From contig CP126123.1 in NCBI GenBank assembly GCA_030123605.1, positions 372,001 through 436,000 of the forward strand: a DNA stretch of 64,000 nucleotides, written 5' to 3'. Source of the stretch: Nitrospira sp. Its GTDB lineage: Bacteria > Nitrospirota > Nitrospiria > Nitrospirales > Nitrospiraceae. The position numbers and the translations under genes are program-made. The notes below the pieces were generated by a model. The model was not told the origin of the DNA. It did not search any database and worked only from the letters and a program-made list of their open reading frames with translations. Every line of letters starts with the position of its first letter. Positions within the stretch are counted from its first letter, which is position 1. Shown here piece by piece: positions 7,576 through 15,606 of this stretch.

Positions 7576-8121
7576 ATGGAAATGACCCTCTTGCTCAACT
7601 CCACCTATGAACCGCTGCGTGTCCTGCATTGGCAGAAGGCCATTACCTTGCTCTGGCAAGGGAAGGTCGAAGTCCTTGAAGTCTACGATCGCGAAATCCA
7701 CGGCATTTCCATCTCGATCAAACTTCCCTCGGTGATGCGACTCTTGAAGCTGGTCAAGCTCAAGGACAGCCACCGGGCCGTCAAGTTCTCCCGCATCAAC
7801 ATCTTCACGCGGGATGGGTATTGTTGCCAATACTGCAAACACAAGTTTCGGACCGAAGAATTGACGTTCGACCATGTCGTGCCCATCGCGAAGGGCGGGC
7901 GGAAGACCTGGGAAAACATCGTGACGGCCTGCTGGCGCTGCAATAACCGCAAGAGCGGGCGGACACCGGAAGAAGCCAATATGCGTCTGGTCAAGAAGCC
8001 TGTGAAGCCCCGTTGGAGCCCCACGGTTACGATTACCATCGGGATCCGCAATACGCCGGAAAGTTGGCGGGACTATCTGTATTGGAATCTGGAGCTCGAC
8101 GCCGACCCACCTGAGCCATAA
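7576..8121 (+). CDS. HNH endonuclease family protein
   Basis: A 181-residue protein. After about 75 residues of N-terminal alpha/beta region comes an HNH module with zinc cysteines C84, C87, C119 and C122, the metal-binding DH pair at 99-100 and the NIVTACWRCN segment at 114-123. This architecture is widespread in chromosomes without mobile-element context and is often annotated simply as HNH endonuclease; its biological role is not settled. AGGAG lies before the ATG. No methyltransferase or phage gene is adjacent, so a restriction role is not supported. Confidence 0.88.
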   Translation: MEMTLLLNSTYEPLRVLHWQKAITLLWQGKVEVLEVYDREIHGISISIKLPSVMRLLKLVKLKDSHRAVKFSRINIFTRDGYCCQYCKHKFRTEELTFDHVVPIAKGGRKTWENIVTACWRCNNRKSGRTPEEANMRLVKKPVKPRWSPTVTITIGIRNTPESWRDYLYWNLELDADPPEP

Positions 8122-8131
8122 AGGGGCAAGG

Positions 8132-8262
8132 GAGAGTTCTGAGTTCAATCCACGAAGGAGGTCACATCCAACTGTTCGCTCCCATCACTCAACTCTCAGA
8201 ACTCCCGACAGACCTTCCGAACCTCCTCACCTCAAAATTCATAACTCAGAACTCAGAATTCA
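8132..8262. repeat. degenerate inverted repeat, family A
   Basis: AGTTCTGAGTT at 8135-8145 and its perfect inverse complement AACTCAGAACT at 8243-8253 bracket 97 bases that contain further partial copies (for example AACTCTCAGAACTCC near 8200). It lies between two convergent genes and shares its 11-mer core with the element at 3190-3305. Confidence 0.75.
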
Positions 8263-8274
8263 ACGCTCGCCCCG

Positions 8275-8727
8275 TCAGTACACTTTATCAATCGTAATGT
8301 TGACGTCCCGCCCGCCCGGTAAGGTCGGATTCTTCGCATACCGCCCTTCCATATCGCCCGGCTGCGGTTGTCCGGCCTGGCCATCGCGATCTAGACGAGC
8401 AATCACATCGACCATCCCTTTCAGCTCACTGCCCTTCACCATCACGTCTTCGTTCGTAATTTCAAACTGTACCGGAAATTTCGGGCCGTCGATTCGCTTC
8501 GCGGCGATGGGTCGCGGCGGCCCTGTCGGGCGCCGTACGATCACGAATAACACATCCGTCGGTTTGATCTGGTCGGCCAAGTCGGGCGCGATCTGCACCT
8601 GTCCTGCAATCGACCCGTCTCCCTGGTCCGGTTCACCGATATGGGCGACGCCGAAGTAGGCGGCCAGCGCCGCAATGCCGATGATCCCTCCGGCCATTCC
8701 CAGGGATCGTCCTGAATATGCAGCCAC
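8275..8727 (-). CDS. membrane-anchored CcmI/CycH C-terminal-domain-like protein
   Basis: A 150-residue protein with an N-terminal transmembrane helix (about 9-28) and a periplasmic domain. The segment IAGQVQIAPDLADQIKP, then VLFVIVRRP and PPRPIAAKRI, matches the style of the C-terminal domain of cytochrome c maturation factor CcmI (CycH), which helps present apocytochrome to the haem lyase. The helical TPR part of full CcmI is absent. Start: GTG at 8727 preceded by AAGGAG with a 6-base spacer; the longer frame up to 8925 has no support. A direct role in cytochrome c assembly is inferred, not shown. Confidence 0.75.
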   Translation of the reverse strand: MAAYSGRSLGMAGGIIGIAALAAYFGVAHIGEPDQGDGSIAGQVQIAPDLADQIKPTDVLFVIVRRPTGPPRPIAAKRIDGPKFPVQFEITNEDVMVKGSELKGMVDVIARLDRDGQAGQPQPGDMEGRYAKNPTLPGGRDVNITIDKVY

Positions 8728-8788
8728 AATACACTCCTTTGTTGACGCGCAGCGAGGGCCGAGGGCCCTCCCTTTAAACGGCGCGCGC

Positions 8789-8818
8789 ATTATACCCGGC
8801 TCCCGGCGCAAAGGGGAA
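8789..8818 (-). promoter_or_regulatory. promoter for the CcmI-like gene
   Basis: On the minus strand a perfect TATAAT (8794-8789) is preceded after 18 bases by TTCCCC (8818-8813), a weak -35. The leader of about 55 bases contains a 6-bp GC hairpin at 8755-8769. Confidence 0.45.
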
Positions 8819-8830
8819 TGGCGAAGCCGG

Positions 8831-8860
8831 TTTACCCTGTGAAATCGGCTGTTGTATGAT
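8831..8860 (+). promoter_or_regulatory. promoter for precorrin-2 dehydrogenase gene
   Basis: TTTACC at 8831-8836, 18-base spacer, TATGAT at 8855-8860. The start of transcription would be near 8867, giving a leader of about 35 bases before the ATG at 8902. Confidence 0.45.
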
Positions 8861-8901
8861 ACGACCTTTCGTTCTGGATGGCTTGTTGGAGGATCACGAC
8901 G

Positions 8902-9555
8902 ATGGTTGCAAATTCTGGCTTTCAAATTTCACTCGATGTACGTGGATGGCCGGTCCTGGTGATCGGCGGCGATGAGGATGCGGCTGAGAAGGCCCAACGA
9001 CTCTTGGAGGCCGGTGCTAAGGTGACCGTCATCAGCCCCACCTTGAACGAAGCGCTCCGCAAACTGGCGGCTTCGGCGAAGATCATTCACCGTGGTCGGC
9101 ATTTTCGCGCCAACGATCTGGAGAGCGTCATTCTGGTGCTGAACACCATGCGCGGCGACCGTGAACTATCCCATTCGCTCATTCGGCTGGCCCGTGAGCA
9201 AAAGTTCTTGATCTGGTCCATCGACCAGCCTGACGTCTCGAACGTGGTGATGCCGGCCGTCGTCACTAGCGGCCATCTTCGTCTCGCGATCAGCACGAGC
9301 GGCCAGGCGCCCGCCCTGTCTGGTTTCATGAAGGAAGATCTGGAACGAATCCTGGACGGGGAGTTTGCCGCCTTCGTCGAGTGGCTTGGGCAGCTTCGCG
9401 AACAGGCCAAGGCCAACGAACCGGATGCGGAGAAACGTCGCGCGCTCCTCCGGGAAGCGCTGGATGGGTTTCGCCTGCTTGGCAAGGTGCAATATCCGAA
9501 GGTCTGGCTCGATCAACGGGCCACGGCGGCATCAGGCGTGAAAGGTGAGTCGTAG
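8902..9555 (+). CDS. precorrin-2 dehydrogenase / sirohydrochlorin ferrochelatase (CysG N-domain type)
   Basis: A 217-residue protein matching the N-terminal module of siroheme synthase: NAD-binding segment VLVIGGDEDAAEKAQRLL near residues 18-35, then VISPTLNE, and the dimerisation region with VTSGHLRLAISTSGQAPA, where the SGxxP-type signature holds. It oxidises precorrin-2 and inserts iron to give siroheme. The partner methyltransferase (CobA/SUMT) is encoded at 26231, fused to HemD, so siroheme formation is split over two loci. The ATG at 8902 follows GGAGGA by 8 bases. Confidence 0.88.
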   Translation: MVANSGFQISLDVRGWPVLVIGGDEDAAEKAQRLLEAGAKVTVISPTLNEALRKLAASAKIIHRGRHFRANDLESVILVLNTMRGDRELSHSLIRLAREQKFLIWSIDQPDVSNVVMPAVVTSGHLRLAISTSGQAPALSGFMKEDLERILDGEFAAFVEWLGQLREQAKANEPDAEKRRALLREALDGFRLLGKVQYPKVWLDQRATAASGVKGES

Positions 9556-9574
9556 GAGATAACGGAAAACCGAC

Positions 9575-9596
9575 CGCTGTCGGCTGACAGCCAGGA
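9575..9596. repeat. short family B repeat remnant
   Basis: GACCGCTGTCGGCTGACAGCC, an internal inverted word pair (GCTGTC...GACAGC) similar to the family B elements upstream. It lies just before the ribosome binding site of the next gene. Confidence 0.4.
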
Positions 9597-9606
9597 GAAG
9601 TGGATC

Positions 9607-9915
9607 ATGGTGTTATTGGAATTCAGCATGTCGCCGCTGGGGAAGGGCGAGAGTGTGGGAAAGTATGTCGCGCGTTCCTTGGACATCATCGATCGGAGCG
9701 GTGTGGCCTATCGGTTGAATCCGATGGGAACGGTGTTAGAAGGGGAATGGGACGAGGTCATGGCGGTGGTCAAGCAATGTTATGCGCGCATGCGCAAGGA
9801 CTGTAACCGCATTTCCTGCAGCATCAAGATCGACTTTCGGAAGGGAAAGCAAGGGCGGCTGGAAGGCAAGGTTGCAAGTGTCGAGTCGCGGCTGAAGCGA
9901 AAGCTGAAGGTATAG
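9607..9915 (+). CDS. thiamine-binding protein, MTH1187/UPF0045 (DUF77) family
   Basis: A 102-residue ferredoxin-fold protein of the MTH1187/YkoF-like family. The N-terminal VLLEFSMSPLG and the KYVARSLDIIDRSGV helix, followed by the GTVLEGEWDEVM segment, are the usual signatures. Relatives bind thiamine or its pyrimidine part in the cytoplasm. GGAGAAG precedes the ATG. The gene is 51 bases downstream of the precorrin-2 dehydrogenase and probably shares its transcript, though the functions are not obviously linked. It is convergent with the DUF4403 gene, 10 bases away. Confidence 0.85.
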   Translation: MVLLEFSMSPLGKGESVGKYVARSLDIIDRSGVAYRLNPMGTVLEGEWDEVMAVVKQCYARMRKDCNRISCSIKIDFRKGKQGRLEGKVASVESRLKRKLKV

Positions 9916-9925
9916 GTCGTCCGGA

Positions 9926-11347
9926 TTATGGTGCCACGGCATCGGCACGGACGTCGTACCGCAGGGCTCCGTCGGTGTGGAACTTCGCAAGCAGATTGTC
10001 TGCTTGGACGGAGAGGCTTTCGAGTGAGAGGTTCTCGACCGTGCCGCGCAGGCGTCCTCCGGTCAGGTCGCGGTTCAGGCCCTTTTCCAGTGTCTTGCGC
10101 ATCAGGTCCAACTCCTCACGAATGGGGATCGCGAGTCTTTCCGCCAATTCCTCCCGCAGAGGTTCGTGCAGCCATTCTTCCGCCAGGTCCGTGGCCGTCG
10201 TCCGCTCCTTGATCGTATAGTCGAAATTTCGAAACAGAATCTGTCCCTTCGATTCGTCATAGACCGGCGTACCCTTGAGGCGCAACGTCAACGGCAGCAG
10301 CCCTCGCAGGGTCAGCTCCACCCCGACTTGAGAGCCGAGGGGATAGAGCGTCACTCCGACGATCTTGATCGTGCCCACCCCGAGTGACCACTCCTGCCCG
10401 ACCACTGCCTCGCGCAGCCGTTGATCGGCCTCTTCGATCGGGACCTGCACGGCGAAGGAGACATGAAATCCGTCGTCGTGAACGCGATCCTGCGACGCCG
10501 GGAGCGGCAGGTAACGTGACGTGGGTTTCGCGCCCCGCACGACGGAGGGTCTGGCCGTCAGGCCGAAGGCGGCAGCCGGAGTTCCGGACAGGGTCTCGAT
10601 GCCGGCGGGACCCATGGCTTGAGGGTTCACGACCAACCAGAGCGCTCGTTCTTCATCCAGCAACAAGGGGTCCTGCAGATCCTTCCAGACGCGGGCGACC
10701 GTCGGCTTCAACGGGACAAGCGCTGCGGCCTTCCGATCCATTGCCGGGAGCATCTCTTGAAGATCACTTCGATAGACCTGGACCACCAGCGGCGCCGTAT
10801 CCACGCCCTGTTCTGACAGCAGGCAGGACCGCTTCGCTTCCACGGACGTGATGGTGCTCGCCGGCAGCAGGCTATAGTCACGGCCCTGGGTGAACGTGGT
10901 CGCCAGGTTCACGGACAAACGGCCGGTGCCGGTTGTCGGATCGCGCTGACCACATTCGGCCAGCTTCGTAAGCGAGCCGTTGATGCGCTTGGCATATTCC
11001 ACGCCGAACGGGAAGGTCGCCTGTGAGAGTAGACGGTCGCCCGATGTCGTGGCGGCCTGTTCTCCCGGCCAGAGGCGATATTTCAGAAACCCGCTGCCCC
11101 CGCCCAGCGTCACCCACTCGCGACTGTCCGTACGAGCGGATGCGACATCCTGGTGGATTCCACCATAGAAGTCGGCCAGGGAGGGGAGAGGGATCGGAAT
11201 ATGGACGGTCATGCCGGAGGCTTTGTTCACGTCCCCATACGGCTCTTCGTTTCCTGCCGTTGCTGCGAGGCCAGCTGAACTACCGACCAGGATCATTCCA
11301 CAGAGTAACGTCAAACTCGTGTGAGTGAACCGGTGCCATCCACCCAT
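9926..11347 (-). CDS. DUF4403 family exported protein
   Basis: A 473-residue protein with an N-terminal signal peptide (hydrophobic core about residues 10-26, cleavage likely near AAT at 28-30). The mature part matches the DUF4403 pattern: an early beta-rich lipid-binding-like region, the WLVVNPQAM segment, and a C-terminal half with IKIVGVTLYPLGSQVGVEL. Members are envelope proteins of unknown function. GAGGAG precedes the ATG. It lies downstream of alr on the same strand, 108 bases away. Confidence 0.82.
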   Translation of the reverse strand: MGGWHRFTHTSLTLLCGMILVGSSAGLAATAGNEEPYGDVNKASGMTVHIPIPLPSLADFYGGIHQDVASARTDSREWVTLGGGSGFLKYRLWPGEQAATTSGDRLLSQATFPFGVEYAKRINGSLTKLAECGQRDPTTGTGRLSVNLATTFTQGRDYSLLPASTITSVEAKRSCLLSEQGVDTAPLVVQVYRSDLQEMLPAMDRKAAALVPLKPTVARVWKDLQDPLLLDEERALWLVVNPQAMGPAGIETLSGTPAAAFGLTARPSVVRGAKPTSRYLPLPASQDRVHDDGFHVSFAVQVPIEEADQRLREAVVGQEWSLGVGTIKIVGVTLYPLGSQVGVELTLRGLLPLTLRLKGTPVYDESKGQILFRNFDYTIKERTTATDLAEEWLHEPLREELAERLAIPIREELDLMRKTLEKGLNRDLTGGRLRGTVENLSLESLSVQADNLLAKFHTDGALRYDVRADAVAP

Positions 11348-11455
11348 TGCGTTCTCCTCATTCCATCCTCAGGCGGGACGTTGCAATCTGTACTCAATAC
11401 GAGGATCCTGTACGAATATGGGGGAACCGTCTATGGAAGGCAAGGCGAGGCCGCC

Positions 11456-12619
11456 TCACGGTTCACGTGGTGGACTTGTGTGCTCGGCCGGAGGAAGGTC
11501 GTATCGGCGAGGCACACGAGGCCCGATGGCACAGAGCACTTCATAGGGAATCGTCTGTTGCCAAGCGGCCAGGTCGGCTGCCGTGATCTGTTCCTGTCCC
11601 TGCCGCCCGATCAAGATGGCTTCATGTCCGATTGCTACGCCCGGTACGTCGGTCACATCGACCAGGGTCATGTCCATGCAGACACGCCCGACCACCCGCG
11701 CTCGTCTGCCGCCGATCAAGACCACTCCACGGTTGGAAAGGAGACGGTTGTATCCGTCCGCATACCCGACCGGCAACACGGCAATGCGCGAGCGTCGTGA
11801 AGCGACGAATGTCCGATTGTAGCTGACGCTGTCGCCTGGCTGAATGGTCCGAAGGTGGGCGATCGTCGATTTCCAGGTGAGGATCGGCTGCAATGCCGGG
11901 GCCGATTCCTCCTCGGCCAAGGTATGGTACCCGTAGAGCATGAGGCCGGGACGGACGAGGGAAAAGTGGGTCGCGGGATATTTGATGATGGCCGCGCTGT
12001 TGGCCGCGTGCACCAGTGGGAAGGTGAGTCCTCGCCGTAGTACTGCCTCGATCGTCTGTCGGAAGCGAGCGAGCTGCGCTTCGGTGTGCAAGGTCTCGTG
12101 ATTGTCGGCATCAGCCAGATGGGTCATGAGCCCTTCCGGATAGAGGCTCGTCCCGAAGGCCTGCAGGTTGAAAAGATCGGGTATCTCCTCGGGAGGTAGG
12201 CCCAGGCGGCCCATACCGGTCTCAATTTTGACATGCACCGGATAGGGAGCGGCGCCGGGCGAGACGGCAGCAGCAAGGGCATGCACCATATCAGTCCGAT
12301 AGAGAACCGGTGTCAACTTGTGGGCGACCAGGTCGTGGAACTGTGCCGGGATCGTCGCACCCATCACCAAGATGGCATCATGAATGCCTGCTTCGCGGAG
12401 CGCGATCCCCTCTTCCATCGTGGCGACGCCGAACCGGTGCACCGCCAGGCGTTGAAGCGCACGTGTGATTTCGACGGCGCCGTGTCCGTAGGCGTTGGCT
12501 TTCACCACGGCCAAGACTTCGCAGCGCGAGGCAAGGCGCCGCACATGGGCGAGGTTCTGTGCGAGGGCGGCTAGGTCGATCGACAGCGAGGTTGGGGGAC
12601 AATGCGCGGGATTATGCAC
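11456..12619 (-). CDS. alr: alanine racemase
   Basis: A 387-residue fold-type III PLP enzyme that interconverts L- and D-alanine for peptidoglycan. The PLP lysine is K40 in AVVKANAYGHG, and the second catalytic base is Y267 in DSVSYNRTF. MDMTLVDVT near the C-terminus is also typical. The start is a GTG at 12619. It sits 33 bases downstream of frr and runs in the same direction, so it may be the last-but-one gene of the rpsB-tsf-pyrH-frr group. Confidence 0.94.
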   Translation of the reverse strand: MHNPAHCPPTSLSIDLAALAQNLAHVRRLASRCEVLAVVKANAYGHGAVEITRALQRLAVHRFGVATMEEGIALREAGIHDAILVMGATIPAQFHDLVAHKLTPVLYRTDMVHALAAAVSPGAAPYPVHVKIETGMGRLGLPPEEIPDLFNLQAFGTSLYPEGLMTHLADADNHETLHTEAQLARFRQTIEAVLRRGLTFPLVHAANSAAIIKYPATHFSLVRPGLMLYGYHTLAEEESAPALQPILTWKSTIAHLRTIQPGDSVSYNRTFVASRRSRIAVLPVGYADGYNRLLSNRGVVLIGGRRARVVGRVCMDMTLVDVTDVPGVAIGHEAILIGRQGQEQITAADLAAWQQTIPYEVLCAIGPRVPRRYDLPPAEHTSPPREP

Positions 12620-12652
12620 GCGGTTCGTCGCGGCGGAATAAGACCTTAGACT

Positions 12653-13213
12653 TCAGACTTCGAGAATTTCGCTTTCTTTCTTCTTCATCACGTCGTCGAT
12701 CTTCTGCACATACTGATCCGTCAGCTTCTGAATTTCGGCTTCCGACTTGCGCAGTTCGTCTTCGGTCAATTTCGCGTCCTTCTGCAGTTTCTTGAGTTCT
12801 TCATTACCGTCCCGACGGAAGCCGCGAATCTGCACCTTCATTTCTTCGCCGTGTTTCTTGCACACCTTGATGAGTTCTTTACGGCGTTCTTCGGTCAACG
12901 GTGGGAGGGGAATACGGATCAACTTGCCGTCGTTCGAGGGGGTCAAGCCGAGGTCCGAAGTCTGGATCGCCTTTTCGATTTCCCTGATAAGATTCTGTTC
13001 CCAGGGCTGAATCGTGATGAGCCGCGCTTCGGGTGTGGCGATATTCGCAATCTGTTTCAACGGGGTCAGCGTGCCGTAGTAATCGACTTTGATGCCGTCG
13101 AGGAGCGCCACGGATGCGCGACCGGTGCGGAGCCCGGCCAGATCGCGCTTCAAGTGCTCGATCGCATGGTCCATTTTTTCGGTGACTTTGTGTTTGACCT
13201 CTTGCGCCGTCAT
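12653..13213 (-). CDS. frr: ribosome recycling factor
   Basis: A 186-residue protein of the normal RRF length. The N-terminal region has the signature HLKRDLAGLRTGRAS and VDYYGTLTPLKQIANI, and the C-terminal helices end in TDQYVQKIDDVMKKKE. RRF splits post-termination ribosomes together with EF-G. AAGGAGAAGG precedes the ATG. It follows pyrH by 12 bases. Confidence 0.97.
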   Translation of the reverse strand: MTAQEVKHKVTEKMDHAIEHLKRDLAGLRTGRASVALLDGIKVDYYGTLTPLKQIANIATPEARLITIQPWEQNLIREIEKAIQTSDLGLTPSNDGKLIRIPLPPLTEERRKELIKVCKKHGEEMKVQIRGFRRDGNEELKKLQKDAKLTEDELRKSEAEIQKLTDQYVQKIDDVMKKKESEILEV

Positions 13214-13225
13214 CCGACCTTCTCC

Positions 13226-13951
13226 TTACCGGCTGCCTATGGTAACCAGGGTGCCGATGGGATCACCCTGTACGACCCGCTTGAAGTTCCCCTTTTCTTT
13301 CAAGTTGAAGACGATCAACGGCAGCCGGTTGTCCATGCAGAGGCTGATCGCCGTCGAGTCCATCACTTTCAGGTTCTGGTTGAGAATCGAGAGAAACGGA
13401 ATCTCCGAGTACTTCTTGGCTTGGGGATTCTTGACCGGATCACTGTCGTAAATCCCGTCGACCTTGGTGCCTTTCATGATGACCTGCGCGCCGATTTCCA
13501 TGGCCCGCAATGACGCAGCCGTATCGGTGGAGAAGTAGGGATTGCCGGTGCCGCCGGCAAAAATCACCACCCGCTTCTTTTCCAGATGCCGGATGGCGCG
13601 GCGCCTGATATACCCTTCGGCCAATTGCCGCATTTCGATCGCCGACTGGACGCGGGTCGTGACCCCCTTGCTCTCCAACGCATTCTGGAGGGCGAGGGCA
13701 TTCAGCACGGTCGCCAGCATGCCCATGTAGTCGGCCGAAGCCCTCTCCATGCCCCGCGCGCTGGCGGCCAAGCCGCGGAAGATATTGCCGCCGCCGATGA
13801 CGACGGCCACTTCGACGTCCATCGCGACAACGTCGGCGATTTCGTCCGCCAGCCCTTCGAGAATCGAGGGTTGAATGCCGTAGCCCTGCTCACCGGCCAA
13901 CATTTCTCCGCTGACTTTCAGCAGGATGCGGCGGTATCGGACAGCACTCAT
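13226..13951 (-). CDS. pyrH: uridylate kinase (UMP kinase)
   Basis: A 241-residue bacterial UMP kinase of the amino acid kinase family, making UDP from UMP. The [10 protein letters not shown] segment near the N-terminus (phosphate loop), [11 protein letters not shown] and the [21 protein letters not shown] stretch are characteristic; the glycine-rich part binds ATP. The start is the ATG at 13951, which overlaps the tsf stop codon as ATGA, so translation is likely coupled. The longer reading frame upstream is tsf read out of frame. Confidence 0.97.
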   Translation of the reverse strand: MSAVRYRRILLKVSGEMLAGEQGYGIQPSILEGLADEIADVVAMDVEVAVVIGGGNIFRGLAASARGMERASADYMGMLATVLNALALQNALESKGVTTRVQSAIEMRQLAEGYIRRRAIRHLEKKRVVIFAGGTGNPYFSTDTAASLRAMEIGAQVIMKGTKVDGIYDSDPVKNPQAKKYSEIPFLSILNQNLKVMDSTAISLCMDNRLPLIVFNLKEKGNFKRVVQGDPIGTLVTIGSR

Positions 13952-14544
13952 GCTTGGCCTAGTTGGTAACGTGTAAACCGACGGATGTTCATGTTCTCGC
14001 CGATCTTGGCGATTTGTTGCGCCAGCAGATCTTTGACCGTCACGGACGGGTCCTTGATGAAGGATTGCTCGAGCAGGCAATTTTCTTGGAAGAATTTTTC
14101 GAGCTTGCCTTCGATGATTTTCGGCCAGGCGGCAGGCGGCTTGCCCATTTCTTTTGCCTGTCCTTCGTAGATGCTCCGCTCTTTCGTCACGACATCGGCG
14201 GGAATTTCTTCCCGTCTGACATAGGAGGGGCTGGATGCCGCCACTTGGAGTGCCAGGTCGTTCACAAACGTTTTGAAGTCGTCGTTCCGTGCCACGAAGT
14301 CGGTTTCGCAGTTGACCTCGATGAGGACCCCGATCTTTCCTCCGGCGTGGATATAGGCATGGACCAATCCCTGGTTGGTCTCACGGCCGGCCTTTTTCTG
14401 GGCGGCGGCCAGTCCCTTTTGCCGGAGATAGTCGATCGCTTTCTCGATGCTGTTGCCGTTCTCGGACAAGGCTTTCTGGCAATCCAGAATCCCGGCCCCG
14501 GTTTTTTCACGTAATTCTTTGACGAGATCACTCAGACTTGCCAT
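13948..14544 (-). CDS. tsf: translation elongation factor Ts, short form
   Basis: A 198-residue EF-Ts, the nucleotide exchange factor of EF-Tu. The N-terminal UBA-like domain has [19 protein letters not shown], and the core carries the EF-Tu-contacting [12 protein letters not shown] motif. At 198 residues it lacks the second half-repeat and extra subdomains of the 283-residue E. coli protein and resembles the short form known from Thermus and other lineages. GAGGAG precedes the ATG at 14544. It overlaps pyrH by 4 bases and follows rpsB by 59. Confidence 0.96.
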   Translation of the reverse strand: MASLSDLVKELREKTGAGILDCQKALSENGNSIEKAIDYLRQKGLAAAQKKAGRETNQGLVHAYIHAGGKIGVLIEVNCETDFVARNDDFKTFVNDLALQVAASSPSYVRREEIPADVVTKERSIYEGQAKEMGKPPAAWPKIIEGKLEKFFQENCLLEQSFIKDPSVTVKDLLAQQIAKIGENMNIRRFTRYQLGQA

Positions 14545-14603
14545 GGGCTCCTCAGTTGGGTCGAGTAGAACAATACCGTCGGCTATCGTGCGAAACGCGG
14601 CGG

Positions 14604-15374
14604 TTACAAAGCCGAGACACCGGCCAAGTTCGCCGCCGGTTTGCCGCCGCCGGCCGGCGCTGCCGCAAATTCGGTTTCTTCCTGTTGTGCGCGAAGGTGC
14701 GCACCTTCGAGGCACGCGTCCGCGATTTTTGAAATAATCAGCTTGATGGAACGAATCGCATCGTCGTTGCCGGGAATCGGGAACTGGATATGGTCCGGGT
14801 CGCAGTTCGAATCCACGATGGCGATGACCGGAATCTCCAACCGGCTGGCCTCGAGAACCGCAATGTGTTCGATGCGGGTGTCGAGCACGAATACCGCACC
14901 GGGCAGGGCTCTCATGTTGCGGATGCCCGACAGGTTCTTCTGGAGTTTGACGACTTCCTTCTGCATATGTCCGAGTTCTTTTTTGGTGTGGCCCTGATGA
15001 GTCGGATCCGCGAGGGTCGCTTCCATTTTTTTCATTTTGTCGATGCTGCGGCGGATGGTCTGGAAGTTGGTCAACATGCCGCCCAGCCACCGCTGGTTGA
15101 TGAAGAACTGGTTGGCTCGTTTGGCCTCTTCTTCCAAAATTTCCGCTGCCTGGCGCTTCGTTCCGACGAACAAGACGGAGTCACCGGCCGCCACGGTGTC
15201 GCGCGCGAAGGCATAGGCCTGTTCCAGGCGCTCGACCGTCTGTTGCAGGTCGATGATGTAGACGCCGTTTCGTTCGCCGAAGAGAAATCGCTTCATCTTC
15301 GGATTCCAACGGTTCGTCTGGTGTCCGAAATGGACACCGGCTTCCAACAATTCTTTAATCGCCACGACTCCCAT
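14604..15374 (-). CDS. rpsB: 30S ribosomal protein S2
   Basis: A 256-residue S2. Signatures include [22 protein letters not shown] at the start (here cited in part: [15 protein letters not shown]), [18 protein letters not shown] and VDSNCDP followed by the [11 protein letters not shown] block. The C-terminal 25 residues are an Ala/Gly-rich extension. GGAGGGAGGTGAAGG precedes the ATG. It leads the rpsB-tsf-pyrH-frr cluster. The 230-base gap upstream has no gene; it holds the rpsB leader and possibly its promoter, but I could not place a convincing -35/-10 pair. Confidence 0.97.
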   Translation of the reverse strand: MGVVAIKELLEAGVHFGHQTNRWNPKMKRFLFGERNGVYIIDLQQTVERLEQAYAFARDTVAAGDSVLFVGTKRQAAEILEEEAKRANQFFINQRWLGGMLTNFQTIRRSIDKMKKMEATLADPTHQGHTKKELGHMQKEVVKLQKNLSGIRNMRALPGAVFVLDTRIEHIAVLEASRLEIPVIAIVDSNCDPDHIQFPIPGNDDAIRSIKLIISKIADACLEGAHLRAQQEETEFAAAPAGGGKPAANLAGVSAL

Positions 15375-15606
15375 ACCTTCACCTCCCTCCGAAGCCTGCA
15401 GAGCGCCCGGCCAATGCCGACGGCGAGGGGGACCTCCCCCTTATTCTCAGGCTGCGCAGCGTGCGCTTCACGCCGGTGTGGATTTGAATAAGATGCCCCT
15501 GGTTTTTGATGCCTCGATCCGTGAACGGTGGGACGGACCGTTCATCGGCGAAAACGCACGAACGCTAGCATAATCCCCTCTGCATTGCAACCGGTCACGA
15601 GGACCC

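Noticed and set aside
7576..8121. HNH protein as part of a restriction or homing system
   Set aside because: No methyltransferase, intron or phage context; this architecture is common as a stand-alone chromosomal gene.
13948..15090. 380-residue frame containing EF-Ts
   Set aside because: Only the part from the ATG at 14544 is EF-Ts; the rest is rpsB read in another frame.
15375..15606. Promoter for rpsB
   Set aside because: TATGCT on the minus strand (15572-15567) has no -35 box at an acceptable distance; the TTGCAA nearby is only 11 bases away.
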